NCBI RefSeq assembly: GCF_012641275.1
Contig: NZ_JABAIA010000001.1
Location: 186,001-250,000, forward strand
DNA length: 64,000 nucleotides
Direction: 5' to 3'
Source: Chitinophaga varians
GTDB lineage: Bacteria > Bacteroidota > Bacteroidia > Chitinophagales > Chitinophagaceae
Both the position numbers and the translations under genes were made by a program. Below are positions 25,890 to 33,231 of the stretch, piece after piece. How positions within the stretch are numbered: position 1 is the first letter of the stretch; each line of letters starts with the position of its first letter. Below the pieces are notes generated by a model. The model was given only the letters and a program-made list of their open reading frames with translations. It searched no databases and was not told the origin of the DNA.

Positions 25890-26723
25890 CTAGAAATTAA
25901 AATTGTCCGGGTCAGGGCCTACTCTCTCTCCACGGTCCAGCGCATCGATAGCTGCCACATCTTCCGCGGTGATCTCAAAATTGAAGATCTCTGCATTGGA
26001 GATGATACGTTGCTGCTGTACGCTCTTGGGGATGGTCACTACGCCTTTCTGCAAATCCCAGCGCAGCACCAGTTGCGCTACAGACACGCCGTATTTCTCT
26101 GCGAGCTGCTGCAACTCAGGCACTTTAAACACTTTTCCCTGCATCAGCGGGCTCCAGGCCTGATATTGAATATGATGCTGGCGACAGAAATCGAGCAACG
26201 CGGGCTGCACCAGGAACGGGTGAAACTCCAGCTGGTCAACCATAGGCAGCACATTGGCGCCCTGGAACAGGTCTTCCAGATGATGTTGCAGGAAATTGCT
26301 GACACCAATGGCTTTCACGCGGCCGTCCGCATACAGCTTTTCCAGTGCCCGCCATGTTTCTTTGTATTGTCCTTTAACCGGCCAGTGTATCAGGTAGAGG
26401 TCAAGGTAATCGGTTTTCAGTTTCTCCAGTGATTCATCAAAAGCTCTCAGGGTCTTATCATATCCCTGGTCGGCATTCCATACTTTACTGGTAATAAAGA
26501 TATCTTTTCTGTCTGCTTTATTGTTGGCCACCGCAGTGCCTACACCCTCTTCGTTCTCGTAAATCGCTGCGGTGTCAATATGCCGGTAACCTGCGTCCAG
26601 TGCATACGTTACGGCGTCTATCACTTCCTGTCCGTCATTGGTCTGCCACACGCCCAATCCAAAATAAGGCATCTTTACGCCATTGGCCAGCTGCACGGTG
26701 CCTGTAAGATCTGTAATGTTCAT
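25890..26723 (-). CDS. Aldo/keto reductase
   Basis: A 277-residue NADPH-dependent reductase with an (alpha/beta)8 barrel that reduces aldehydes and ketones such as 2,5-diketogluconate or methylglyoxal-like compounds in the cytoplasm. The catalytic tetrad is visible: Asp in YRHIDTAAIYENEEGVG, Tyr in the same segment, Lys in DIFITSKVWN and His in DLYLIHWPVKG. The C terminus has the cofactor loop IPKSVQQQRIISNAEIFNFEIT. Size and motif order are those of the AKR5-type bacterial family. It is a single gene with its own -7 box (26753-26760) and terminator. The physiological substrate is unknown. Confidence 0.94.
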   Translation of the reverse strand: MNITDLTGTVQLANGVKMPYFGLGVWQTNDGQEVIDAVTYALDAGYRHIDTAAIYENEEGVGTAVANNKADRKDIFITSKVWNADQGYDKTLRAFDESLEKLKTDYLDLYLIHWPVKGQYKETWRALEKLYADGRVKAIGVSNFLQHHLEDLFQGANVLPMVDQLEFHPFLVQPALLDFCRQHHIQYQAWSPLMQGKVFKVPELQQLAEKYGVSVAQLVLRWDLQKGVVTIPKSVQQQRIISNAEIFNFEITAEDVAAIDALDRGERVGPDPDNFNF

Positions 26724-26752
26724 CGTTTATATTTTATCTTGAAATGATTACG

Positions 26753-26760
26753 CAAAAGTA
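26753..26760 (-). promoter_or_regulatory. -7 box TACTTTTG of the aldo/keto reductase gene
   Basis: A perfect minus-strand TAnnTTTG, 29 bases upstream of the ATG at 26723; the -33 element is not clear. Confidence 0.55.
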
Positions 26761-26835
26761 CATCCTCTCTGTCAGATGCTATCGGTATAATCCTGTGAAT
26801 TTTCTGTAAAAATAGAAGACAACTGAAAGGGCTTT

Positions 26836-26866
26836 TTTGTTGGCATAAATAAAATCACTATATTTG
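26836..26866 (+). promoter_or_regulatory. Consensus promoter of the EF-G leader transcript
   Basis: TTTG at 26836-26839, a 19-base spacer and TATATTTG at 26859-26866 fit the Bacteroidota consensus exactly. The start of transcription is expected near 26873, about 400 bases before the EF-G start codon. Confidence 0.8.
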
Positions 26867-26895
26867 CATCGCAAAAATTTACTTGCGTAACAAAG

Positions 26896-27015
26896 ATGAA
26901 ACACACCTTCACATATCAGACAAACAGGAAAAACGATTCCGTTATCAGAGCGGTAATTGCAAGTACCCGTATTGTCTTTATTCAAGACGGGGAGGCAGAT
27001 CCAACCCGGATATAA
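26896..27015 (+). CDS. 39-codon leader ORF upstream of the EF-G paralogue
   Basis: This short frame starts with ATG at 26896, about 23 bases after the predicted transcription start, and ends with TAA at 27013-27015. It encodes 39 residues (MKHTFTYQTN ... EADPTRI), basic at first and acidic near the end, with no similarity I recognise. A strong terminator hairpin starts 40 bases after its stop. AAGAGG at 27014-27019, overlapping its stop codon, could pair with CCTCTT (27059-27064), the left arm of that terminator, giving an alternative fold. It could thus be an attenuation leader peptide. It may instead be untranslated, with the region working as an RNA. Translation is inferred. Confidence 0.45.
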   Translation: MKHTFTYQTNRKNDSVIRAVIASTRIVFIQDGEADPTRI

Positions 27016-27053
27016 GAGGTATCATCAAATGAAATAACTCCCATTATCATACT

Positions 27054-27088
27054 GGAGGCCTCTTCATCCGAAGAGGCCTTTTTATTTT
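27054..27088 (+). terminator. Terminator 1 in the EF-G leader
   Basis: A perfect 9-bp stem AGGCCTCTT / AAGAGGCCT (27056-27064 with 27071-27079), a 6-base loop, then TTTTTATTTT. It would end transcripts that begin at the 26836 promoter before they reach EF-G. Confidence 0.88.
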
Positions 27089-27222
27089 GTCTCCCCCACT
27101 TTTCCAATTACGGTTTTACATGCTGTAAATGATCATTGCCTTATGAAAGTATTGATCACAACAATGACGGTATACATCCGGCCACGCCGGTAATGTCTGG
27201 CTTGCTGTTGCCTGAACGCAAT

Positions 27223-27256
27223 GCCTCTCATTACCGCATGAGAGGCTTTTTTATTC
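27223..27256 (+). terminator. Terminator 2, directly upstream of EF-G
   Basis: An 8-bp stem GCCTCTCA / TGAGAGGC (27223-27230 with 27239-27246), then TTTTTTATT, ending about 25 bases before the EF-G start codon. No gene that needs terminating lies between the two terminators, which suggests attenuation. Confidence 0.85.
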
Positions 27257-27278
27257 CATTTTTAAAGAAGATGATTAT

Positions 27279-29330
27279 ATGAGACAACAATTGTCCCGAT
27301 TCAGAAATATAGGTATCATGGCGCATATCGACGCCGGTAAAACAACACTCACGGAAAGAATGCTGTATTACACCGGCATTACACACAGAATGGGCAACGT
27401 AGATGACGGCAATACCATGATGGACACCGATCCGCAGGAAGAAAAACGCGGCATCACCATCTCCTCTGCTGCTATCACCACCTATTGGAATTATGCAGAC
27501 GATAAATACCAGATCAATATTATTGATACGCCCGGCCACGTGGACTTTACAGCCGAAGTGGAACGTTCCCTGCGCGTGCTCGACGGCGCGGTGGCGGTCT
27601 TCTGTGCCCGCTCCGGCGTACAGCCGCAATCGGAAACAGTATGGCGCCAGGCCGATCACTACGGCGTGCCACGCATTGTGATGATCAATAAAATGGACCG
27701 TCAGGGCGCGGACTTCCAACGGGTAGTTAATGAAATACGGGAACGCCTGCACGCAAATGTAATCCCGTTGCAACTGCCAATCGGCCAGGAAGACAGCTTC
27801 ACCGGCGTGATAGACCTCGTTCGCATGAAAGCACTGCTCTGGCACGATGACGACGGTAAACTGTTTGAAGAAAAAGACATACCGGAACAACTGCTGGCAT
27901 CTGCTATACAAGCCCGTCGCAGCATGATAGAAGAACTGTCGCTCCTGTATGAACCTTTACTGGAACAATACACCAGTTCGCCAGACAACATCAGCGAAAA
28001 CCTGATCGTGGAAGCCATGCGTTACGCTACGCTCAACATGCTGGCCGTGCCGGCCTTCGCGGGCGCCGCCTATAAAAACAAAGGCATACAGCCCCTACTG
28101 AACGCCGTAGCTGCCTACCTGCCTTCCCCGGAAGACATTCCCGTGGTACATGCCGCCGATCCGGATTCCGGAGAAGCCATCACCATACCGGCCAATACCG
28201 AAGCCCACGTGGCAGCGCTGGCCTTTAAGATCATGGTGGACGACTACGTAGGCAGGTTGACGTTAGTGCGCGTGTACGCCGGCGTATTACGCACCGGCGA
28301 CATGCTATGGAACAGCCGCACCGGCCGCACGGTACGCATCAGCCGCCTGCTGCGCATCATGTCCGACAAGTTCGAGCCCGTCACAGAAATAGGCGCCGGC
28401 GACATCGGCGCGGTAGTAGGCATGAAAGACGTTAAAACCGGCGATACGCTCGCCCATCCCGACCATGCCGTATTGCTGGAACGCATCAGTTTCCCCGAAC
28501 CGATGATCGGCTACGCCGTGGAAGCGAAAGCCTCCAAAGACGCTGACCGCCTCGGCGAAGCGCTGGCAGGACTGATGGACGAAGACCCCACCCTGTCTGT
28601 TGAAGTGGATAAAGCCTCCGGCCAAACCATTCTCAAAGGCATGGGCGAACTGCACCTGGAAGTAGTGCTGGAGAAACTGGCAACAGAATACCAGCTGCAG
28701 GTCAACAAAGGCGCGCCGCAAATTGCGTATAAGGAAATATTCACGCAACCGGTCACCCATCATGAAGTGTTAAAAAAACAAACCGGCGGCTCCGGCAACT
28801 TTGCAGACATCACATTTGAACTGTCGCCGCGGGAAGACGGTAAGCCGGGACTGGAATTCATCAACGATATCAAAGGCGGCGCCATACCGAAGGAATTCAT
28901 TCCTTCCATCAGCAAAGGCTTTGAAGCAGCAATGAGGACCGGTCCGCTCAAAGGATACCCCGTTCACGCCATGCGCGTCCGGCTGCTCGATGGTAAAATC
29001 CACTCCAACGACTCCCATGCGCAGGACTTTGAACAGGTAGCGATGATCGCTTTCCGCAATATCGCGGCACAAGCCGGTCCGCTGATGCTGGAACCGGTGA
29101 TGTCGGTGGAAGTAACTACGCCGGAAGAATATACCGGCGCGCTCACCGGCGATCTCAACAGACGCCGTGGCGTGATCAGGCACATGGAAATCAAAAACAA
29201 TGTGCAGGACATCACCGCCAGTGTGCCGCTGGCCGACCTCTTCGGGTACGTGACCACGTTACGTACGCTTTCCTCCGGAAGGGCCAACGCCTCGGTTACT
29301 TTTGAAGCATATCAGCCGGTCAGCCGCTGA
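27279..29330 (+). CDS. Elongation factor G paralogue (translational GTPase)
   Basis: A 683-residue translational GTPase that moves tRNA and mRNA on the ribosome or helps recycle it. All five EF-G domains are visible: G1 AHIDAGKTT at residues 15-23, switch [11 protein letters not shown]3 DTPGHVDF with the catalytic His, G4 NKMD, then domains II-V ending [18 protein letters not shown]. The domain IV start reads [13 protein letters not shown], where canonical EF-G has R.SGGRGQ(Y/F). There are no rpsL/rpsG/tuf neighbours, so this is probably not the housekeeping fusA but the second EF-G common in Bacteroidota (EF-G2). It sits behind a 400-base leader with two terminators, which points to attenuation control. 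ATG 27279 is preferred because the P-loop spacing is normal. Confidence 0.9.
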   Translation: MRQQLSRFRNIGIMAHIDAGKTTLTERMLYYTGITHRMGNVDDGNTMMDTDPQEEKRGITISSAAITTYWNYADDKYQINIIDTPGHVDFTAEVERSLRVLDGAVAVFCARSGVQPQSETVWRQADHYGVPRIVMINKMDRQGADFQRVVNEIRERLHANVIPLQLPIGQEDSFTGVIDLVRMKALLWHDDDGKLFEEKDIPEQLLASAIQARRSMIEELSLLYEPLLEQYTSSPDNISENLIVEAMRYATLNMLAVPAFAGAAYKNKGIQPLLNAVAAYLPSPEDIPVVHAADPDSGEAITIPANTEAHVAALAFKIMVDDYVGRLTLVRVYAGVLRTGDMLWNSRTGRTVRISRLLRIMSDKFEPVTEIGAGDIGAVVGMKDVKTGDTLAHPDHAVLLERISFPEPMIGYAVEAKASKDADRLGEALAGLMDEDPTLSVEVDKASGQTILKGMGELHLEVVLEKLATEYQLQVNKGAPQIAYKEIFTQPVTHHEVLKKQTGGSGNFADITFELSPREDGKPGLEFINDIKGGAIPKEFIPSISKGFEAAMRTGPLKGYPVHAMRVRLLDGKIHSNDSHAQDFEQVAMIAFRNIAAQAGPLMLEPVMSVEVTTPEEYTGALTGDLNRRRGVIRHMEIKNNVQDITASVPLADLFGYVTTLRTLSSGRANASVTFEAYQPVSR

Positions 29331-29342
29331 TCCCCTAAAAAC

Positions 29343-29386
29343 GAAAGCCCCGACGGACATTGCTGTCGCCGGGGCTTTCTGTATTT
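29343..29386. terminator. Bidirectional terminator between EF-G and dusB
   Basis: The stem GAAAGCCCC / GGGGCTTTC (29343-29351 with 29371-29379), with extra pairs inside, has A-rich sequence on the left and TGTATTTAG on the right. It lies between convergent genes. Confidence 0.8.
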
Positions 29387-29396
29387 AGTTTGATGC

Positions 29397-30434
29397 CTAC
29401 AGCGGGCACTTCTGATGATAATCGATCATTTCAATAGGCGCCTTCTCAATCTCGATGCCTTTGTAATAGGCTTCTATTTCATCCAGCACCGTCTCCACCT
29501 CTTCCACAGTCTTAAGCGTTACCAAACGGCTGCGAAATTCCTTGATATTAGGCAGTCCCTTGAGATAGTTGGCATAACAGCCGCGCATTTCATTGATGCC
29601 TACGACCGGGCCTTTCCACTCCACAGACAGGCGCAAATGTTTTTTACTCACCGCAATACGTTCTTCCAGCGTAGGGCCGGGAAGTAACTCCCCGGTCTTC
29701 ACATAATGCTTGATTTCGCGGAACAGCCACGGGTAGCCGATAACGGCCCTTCCGATCATGATGCCGTCCACCCCGTAGCGGTTTTTATATTCAACTGCTT
29801 TCTGAGGTGAATTGATATCTCCATTACCGAAAATGGGAATATGGATGCGGGGATTGTTCTTCACTTTTCCAATAAGGGTCCAGTCGGCTTCTCCCTTGTA
29901 CATCTGACAGCGGGTGCGGCCATGAATGGCCAATGCCTTGATGCCTACGTCCTGCAGCCTTTCCGCCACCTCTTCGATATTTTTGGTATCATCGTCCCAG
30001 CCCAGGCGTGTTTTGACCGTTACAGGCAGCTTAGTGGCCTTTACGACTGCGTCCGTGAGACGCACCATCAGGTCCAGGTCTTTTAACACCCCTGCCCCGG
30101 CGCCACGGCCAGCCACCTTTTTCACCGGACAGCCAAAGTTGATGTCCAGCAGGTCAGGATTGGTGACATCCACGATTTTAGCGGCCAAAGCCAGACTGTC
30201 CTCGTCACCTCCGAAAATCTGAATGCCCACCGGCCTTTCGTATTCAAAAATATCCAGTTTACGCCGGCATTGGATCGCATCACGGATCAGGCCTTCACTT
30301 GATATAAATTCAGTATACATCAGGTCAGCCCCGGTATCTTTACAGACAGCACGGAAAGGCGGGTCGCTTACATCCTCCATGGGAGCGAGCAACAAGGGAA
30401 AATCGGGCAGTGTTATGTTGTCAATCTTAACCAA
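29397..30434 (-). CDS. dusB: tRNA-dihydrouridine synthase (DusB-like)
   Basis: A 345-residue FMN enzyme that reduces specific uridines in the tRNA D-loop to dihydrouridine. The N-terminal TIM barrel opens with PLLLAPMEDVSDPPFRAVCK, has the catalytic Cys in DINFGCPVKKVAGRGAGAG, the FMN-phosphate segments KTRLGWDD and AIHGRTRCQMYKG, and IFGNGDINSPQKA. The C-terminal helical part binds tRNA. Length and motifs fit the DusB group of Bacteroidota, where it is usually the only Dus type together with DusA-like copies. It is a single gene with its own -7 box at 30455-30462. The family is certain; the exact modified position is inferred. Confidence 0.92.
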   Translation of the reverse strand: MVKIDNITLPDFPLLLAPMEDVSDPPFRAVCKDTGADLMYTEFISSEGLIRDAIQCRRKLDIFEYERPVGIQIFGGDEDSLALAAKIVDVTNPDLLDINFGCPVKKVAGRGAGAGVLKDLDLMVRLTDAVVKATKLPVTVKTRLGWDDDTKNIEEVAERLQDVGIKALAIHGRTRCQMYKGEADWTLIGKVKNNPRIHIPIFGNGDINSPQKAVEYKNRYGVDGIMIGRAVIGYPWLFREIKHYVKTGELLPGPTLEERIAVSKKHLRLSVEWKGPVVGINEMRGCYANYLKGLPNIKEFRSRLVTLKTVEEVETVLDEIEAYYKGIEIEKAPIEMIDYHQKCPL

Positions 30435-30454
30435 AATCTGTATTTTCAGGAGCG

Positions 30455-30462
30455 CAAAGATA
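30455..30462 (-). promoter_or_regulatory. -7 box TATCTTTG of dusB
   Basis: A perfect minus-strand TAnnTTTG, 20 bases upstream of the ATG at 30434. Confidence 0.6.
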
Positions 30463-30555
30463 CAGCATTTGCACCGGGCACAGAAAGCAGCGGATTCAAA
30501 TGTTTGTCAAAAAACACGCCTTATCACCCCATTTGGGAACGAATATTGATCCGGT

Positions 30556-30823
30556 TCCCAGGGCTGAAGCCCTGGGCTACGATTTGTTATTCAGGTCCTG
30601 TAAATGAAAATAGTTTATCAGACCTCAGTAAAACCAGGCAGCTACAGCATTTATCATCAGGTAGCTAACAGCAATTTCAAAAGAATCAACAATCAAATTA
30701 GGATTAGTCATCTAATTCATCTTCAAATACCATTATCCATGAAAACAGGTAAACCACACATATCACACCTTTCCACTAAATAGCCTGAAAAACTAATCGT
30801 AGCCCAGGGCTTCAGCCCTGGGA
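30556..30823. repeat. REP-like inverted repeat pair (40-bp arms)
   Basis: The left arm (30556-30595) and right arm (30784-30823) are reverse complements over 40 bases with about three mismatches, including a 27-base identical core. Each core is itself palindromic (CCCAGGGCT and AGCCCTGGG with a 1-2-base centre). About 190 bases of AT-richer non-coding DNA lie between the arms, with no ORF. Single palindromes of this kind are dispersed intergenically in Bacteroidota; the paired layout fits a REP doublet (REPIN-like) or a non-autonomous element. The right arm ends 23 bases before the start of the egt locus. It fills most of the 410-base gap between dusB and the next gene. Confidence 0.75.
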
Positions 30824-30845
30824 CGTGAACGAAAAAATAAATGTC

Positions 30846-32225
30846 ATGCAGAAATTCGACGCAATCGTAATCGGTTCAGGACAGGGGGGCAATCCCCTGG
30901 CGAAGAAAATGGCGGAGAAAGGCTGGAAAACAGCCCTGATAGAACAACGGCAGCTCGGCGGCACCTGTATCAACGACGGCTGCACGCCTACCAAAACCAT
31001 GATTGCCAGCGCACGGGTGGCCCATCTGTTGTCCCGAAGCGAGACCTGGGGGATAAATAATATGGGCTACACAATTGACCTGCCGGCCATTGTGGCCAGG
31101 AAAAACAAAGTCGTGGAGCAGTTTCGGGATGGCACCGCCCAAAGCCTCGAAAAAGCGGGCGTTACTGTCTTTTACGGCACCGCGTCATTCACGGGGGTGA
31201 AAACCATCTCCGTGGCCATCAATGATGGCGGCAGCCAGGAACTTGCAGCAGAACATATTTTCCTCAATACAGGGGCAGCGCCACATATCCCGGAGGTCTC
31301 CGGCCTTCGCGATGTGCCTTATTTCACCTCCACTACTTTACAAGATGAGGTAGTAGTGCCACCTGAACTGATCATTCTCGGAGGCAGCTACATTGCGCTG
31401 GAAATGGGACAGTTGTACCGGCGTTTGGGCAGTGCCGTTACTATCGTGGAGAAAAGCCCGCAACTGATGTCCAAAGAAGATCCCGATGTGGCGGCGGTGA
31501 TGAAAAAAATCCTCGAAGCGGAAGACATACAGGTGTTCACTTCCGCTACCACGGAAAAAATCAGTGGCAGCCAGGGTAACATCCAGGTGGAGCTGCAGAC
31601 GGGCGGTAAATCCCAAACCATCACCGGCACACACCTGCTGGTGGCCACAGGGCGACAGCCACAAACGGCTTCATTACAGCTGAGCAACACCAACGTCACC
31701 CTCGATGAAAAAGGGTACGTTCAGGTCAATGACCAGCTGGAAACCAGCTGCCCCGGCATCTACGCATTAGGGGACGTGAAACCCGGCCCGGCCTTTACGC
31801 ATATCTCCTATAACGACCACCTCCTGCTCTATAAAAACCTGTTTGAAGAAGCAGAACTCAGCACCAAAACAAGGCAGCTGCCCTACTGTATGTTCACCGA
31901 TCCGCAACTCGGACGTATCGGCCTCTCTGAAACACGCGCCCGACAGGAAGGCTACCCGATAAAAGTGGCGCACCTTAGTATGGACAAGGTGGCCAGAGCT
32001 ATCGAAACCGGCGAAACAGCCGGCTTTATGAAAGCCATTGTACACGAGCATACCGGGCAACTGCTGGGCGCGGCCGTCATCGGTACGGAAGGCGGCGAAA
32101 TCATGTCAGTCCTGCAAATGGCCATACTTGGCGGTATAACGGCAACGCAGCTACGGGAAATGATCTTCGCCCATCCCCTCTACGCGGAATCACTTAATAA
32201 CCTGTTTATGACACTGGAAAAATAA
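30846..32225 (+). CDS. FAD-dependent pyridine nucleotide-disulfide oxidoreductase (mercuric reductase-like)
   Basis: A 459-residue flavoprotein of the glutathione reductase/lipoamide dehydrogenase/mercuric reductase family, active as a dimer in the cytoplasm. The FAD site is IGSGQGGNPLAKKMAEKGW, the redox-active disulfide GGTCINDGCTPTKT (Cys41 and Cys46), the NAD(P) site LGGSYIALEMGQLYRRLG, a second FAD motif YALGDVKPGPAFTHIS, and the catalytic His-Glu pair in FAHPLYAESLNNLF. There is no N-terminal heavy-metal domain and no C-terminal Cys pair, so mercury is unlikely to be the substrate. A GTG at 30825 would extend it, but ATG 30846 gives the normal start. It lies 43 bases before an EgtUV-like transporter and egtBD, so it may reduce ergothioneine disulfide or another low-mass disulfide (inference). 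Confidence 0.88.
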   Translation: MQKFDAIVIGSGQGGNPLAKKMAEKGWKTALIEQRQLGGTCINDGCTPTKTMIASARVAHLLSRSETWGINNMGYTIDLPAIVARKNKVVEQFRDGTAQSLEKAGVTVFYGTASFTGVKTISVAINDGGSQELAAEHIFLNTGAAPHIPEVSGLRDVPYFTSTTLQDEVVVPPELIILGGSYIALEMGQLYRRLGSAVTIVEKSPQLMSKEDPDVAAVMKKILEAEDIQVFTSATTEKISGSQGNIQVELQTGGKSQTITGTHLLVATGRQPQTASLQLSNTNVTLDEKGYVQVNDQLETSCPGIYALGDVKPGPAFTHISYNDHLLLYKNLFEEAELSTKTRQLPYCMFTDPQLGRIGLSETRARQEGYPIKVAHLSMDKVARAIETGETAGFMKAIVHEHTGQLLGAAVIGTEGGEIMSVLQMAILGGITATQLREMIFAHPLYAESLNNLFMTLEK

Positions 32226-32268
32226 AGGTCAATCTGAGTATTATTTTCCCCAACACCGTCTATCTGTT

Positions 32269-33231
32269 ATGATCAAAGTATCACATGTTTCAAAAAGTTT
32301 CAGTCACGGTAAAAATGCAGTGAACGATCTGTCTTTTGAAGTACAACCCGGTGAAACACTGGTGCTGCTGGGCACCAGCGGCTGCGGCAAAACCACCACG
32401 CTTCGCATGATCAACCGGTTGCTGGTACCAGATCAGGGAGAAATTTTTATCCAGGGCAAATCTGTCAATAACGAAACACCGGAAACACTGCGCCGCAATA
32501 TCGGCTATGTATTACAGAACACCGGCCTGTTTCCACATTATACCGTTCTTGAAAATATCAGCGTGGTGCCACAGCTGCTGCAATGGGACAAAGCACGTAT
32601 CCGTTCGCGGGCGCTGGCGCTGATGGAAAAGCTACGCCTGTCGCCCTTCTCCTACGCCCACGTATATCCGCAGCAACTCAGTGGCGGCCAGCAGCAACGG
32701 GTAGGGCTGGCACGCGCCCTGGCCGCCGATCCGCCCATTCTGCTGATGGACGAACCATTCGGCGCACTCGATCCGCTTACCCGCATCAGCGTAAGAAAAG
32801 AATTTAAACTGCTCGATGAACTGAACAGCAAGACCATTATTCTTGTTACGCATGATGTGGAGGAAGCATTTGAACTGGGCAGCCGTATCTGCATCATGAA
32901 TGAAGGGCGTATTCAGCAAATGGGCACCGCTGCCGAACTGCTGTTTAAACCGGCCAATGATTTCGTGCGGCATTTCCTGGACAAACAACGGCTGGAGCTG
33001 GAATTAAAATCCCTCCGGCTTCGTGACATATGGCCCTACCTCGATGGCGCCGGCAGCATGAACGGCATCCTGCTGTCTGCCGACACCAACTGCTGGGACA
33101 CCCTCGAAAACCTCACGCAGGACAAAGCCAGCAGTACTTTCAGAGGTGAAGAGAAACACCTCGACGGAAACACGCTGATGAACGCTATCACCGCTTATAA
33201 AAAAACTGTCAGTCAGCATGGAGACGCCTGA
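32269..33231 (+). CDS. ABC transporter ATPase, OpuCA/EgtV-like
   Basis: A 320-residue ATPase of the quaternary-amine/osmoprotectant importer class. Walker A GTSGCGKTT at residues 35-43, Q-loop YVLQNTGLFPHYTV, signature QLSGGQQQR near 137, Walker B ILLMDEPFGALDPLTR and switch His in VTHDVEEAF are all intact. After residue 240 there is a C-terminal extension that is too short for a full pair of CBS domains. The last 14 bases overlap the fused permease/binding-protein gene, so both are made together. Close relatives import glycine betaine, choline, carnitine or ergothioneine; being next to egtB and egtD favours ergothioneine or a related histidine betaine. Confidence 0.9.
   Translation: MIKVSHVSKSFSHGKNAVNDLSFEVQPGETLVLLGTSGCGKTTTLRMINRLLVPDQGEIFIQGKSVNNETPETLRRNIGYVLQNTGLFPHYTVLENISVVPQLLQWDKARIRSRALALMEKLRLSPFSYAHVYPQQLSGGQQQRVGLARALAADPPILLMDEPFGALDPLTRISVRKEFKLLDELNSKTIILVTHDVEEAFELGSRICIMNEGRIQQMGTAAELLFKPANDFVRHFLDKQRLELELKSLRLRDIWPYLDGAGSMNGILLSADTNCWDTLENLTQDKASSTFRGEEKHLDGNTLMNAITAYKKTVSQHGDA

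Noticed and set aside
27143..27193. 16-codon ORF between the EF-G leader terminators
   Set aside because: Too short to support without conservation or ribosome-profiling data; mentioned only in the findings.
30846..32225. Annotation as mercuric reductase
   Set aside because: No heavy-metal domain, no C-terminal Cys pair and no mer genes nearby.
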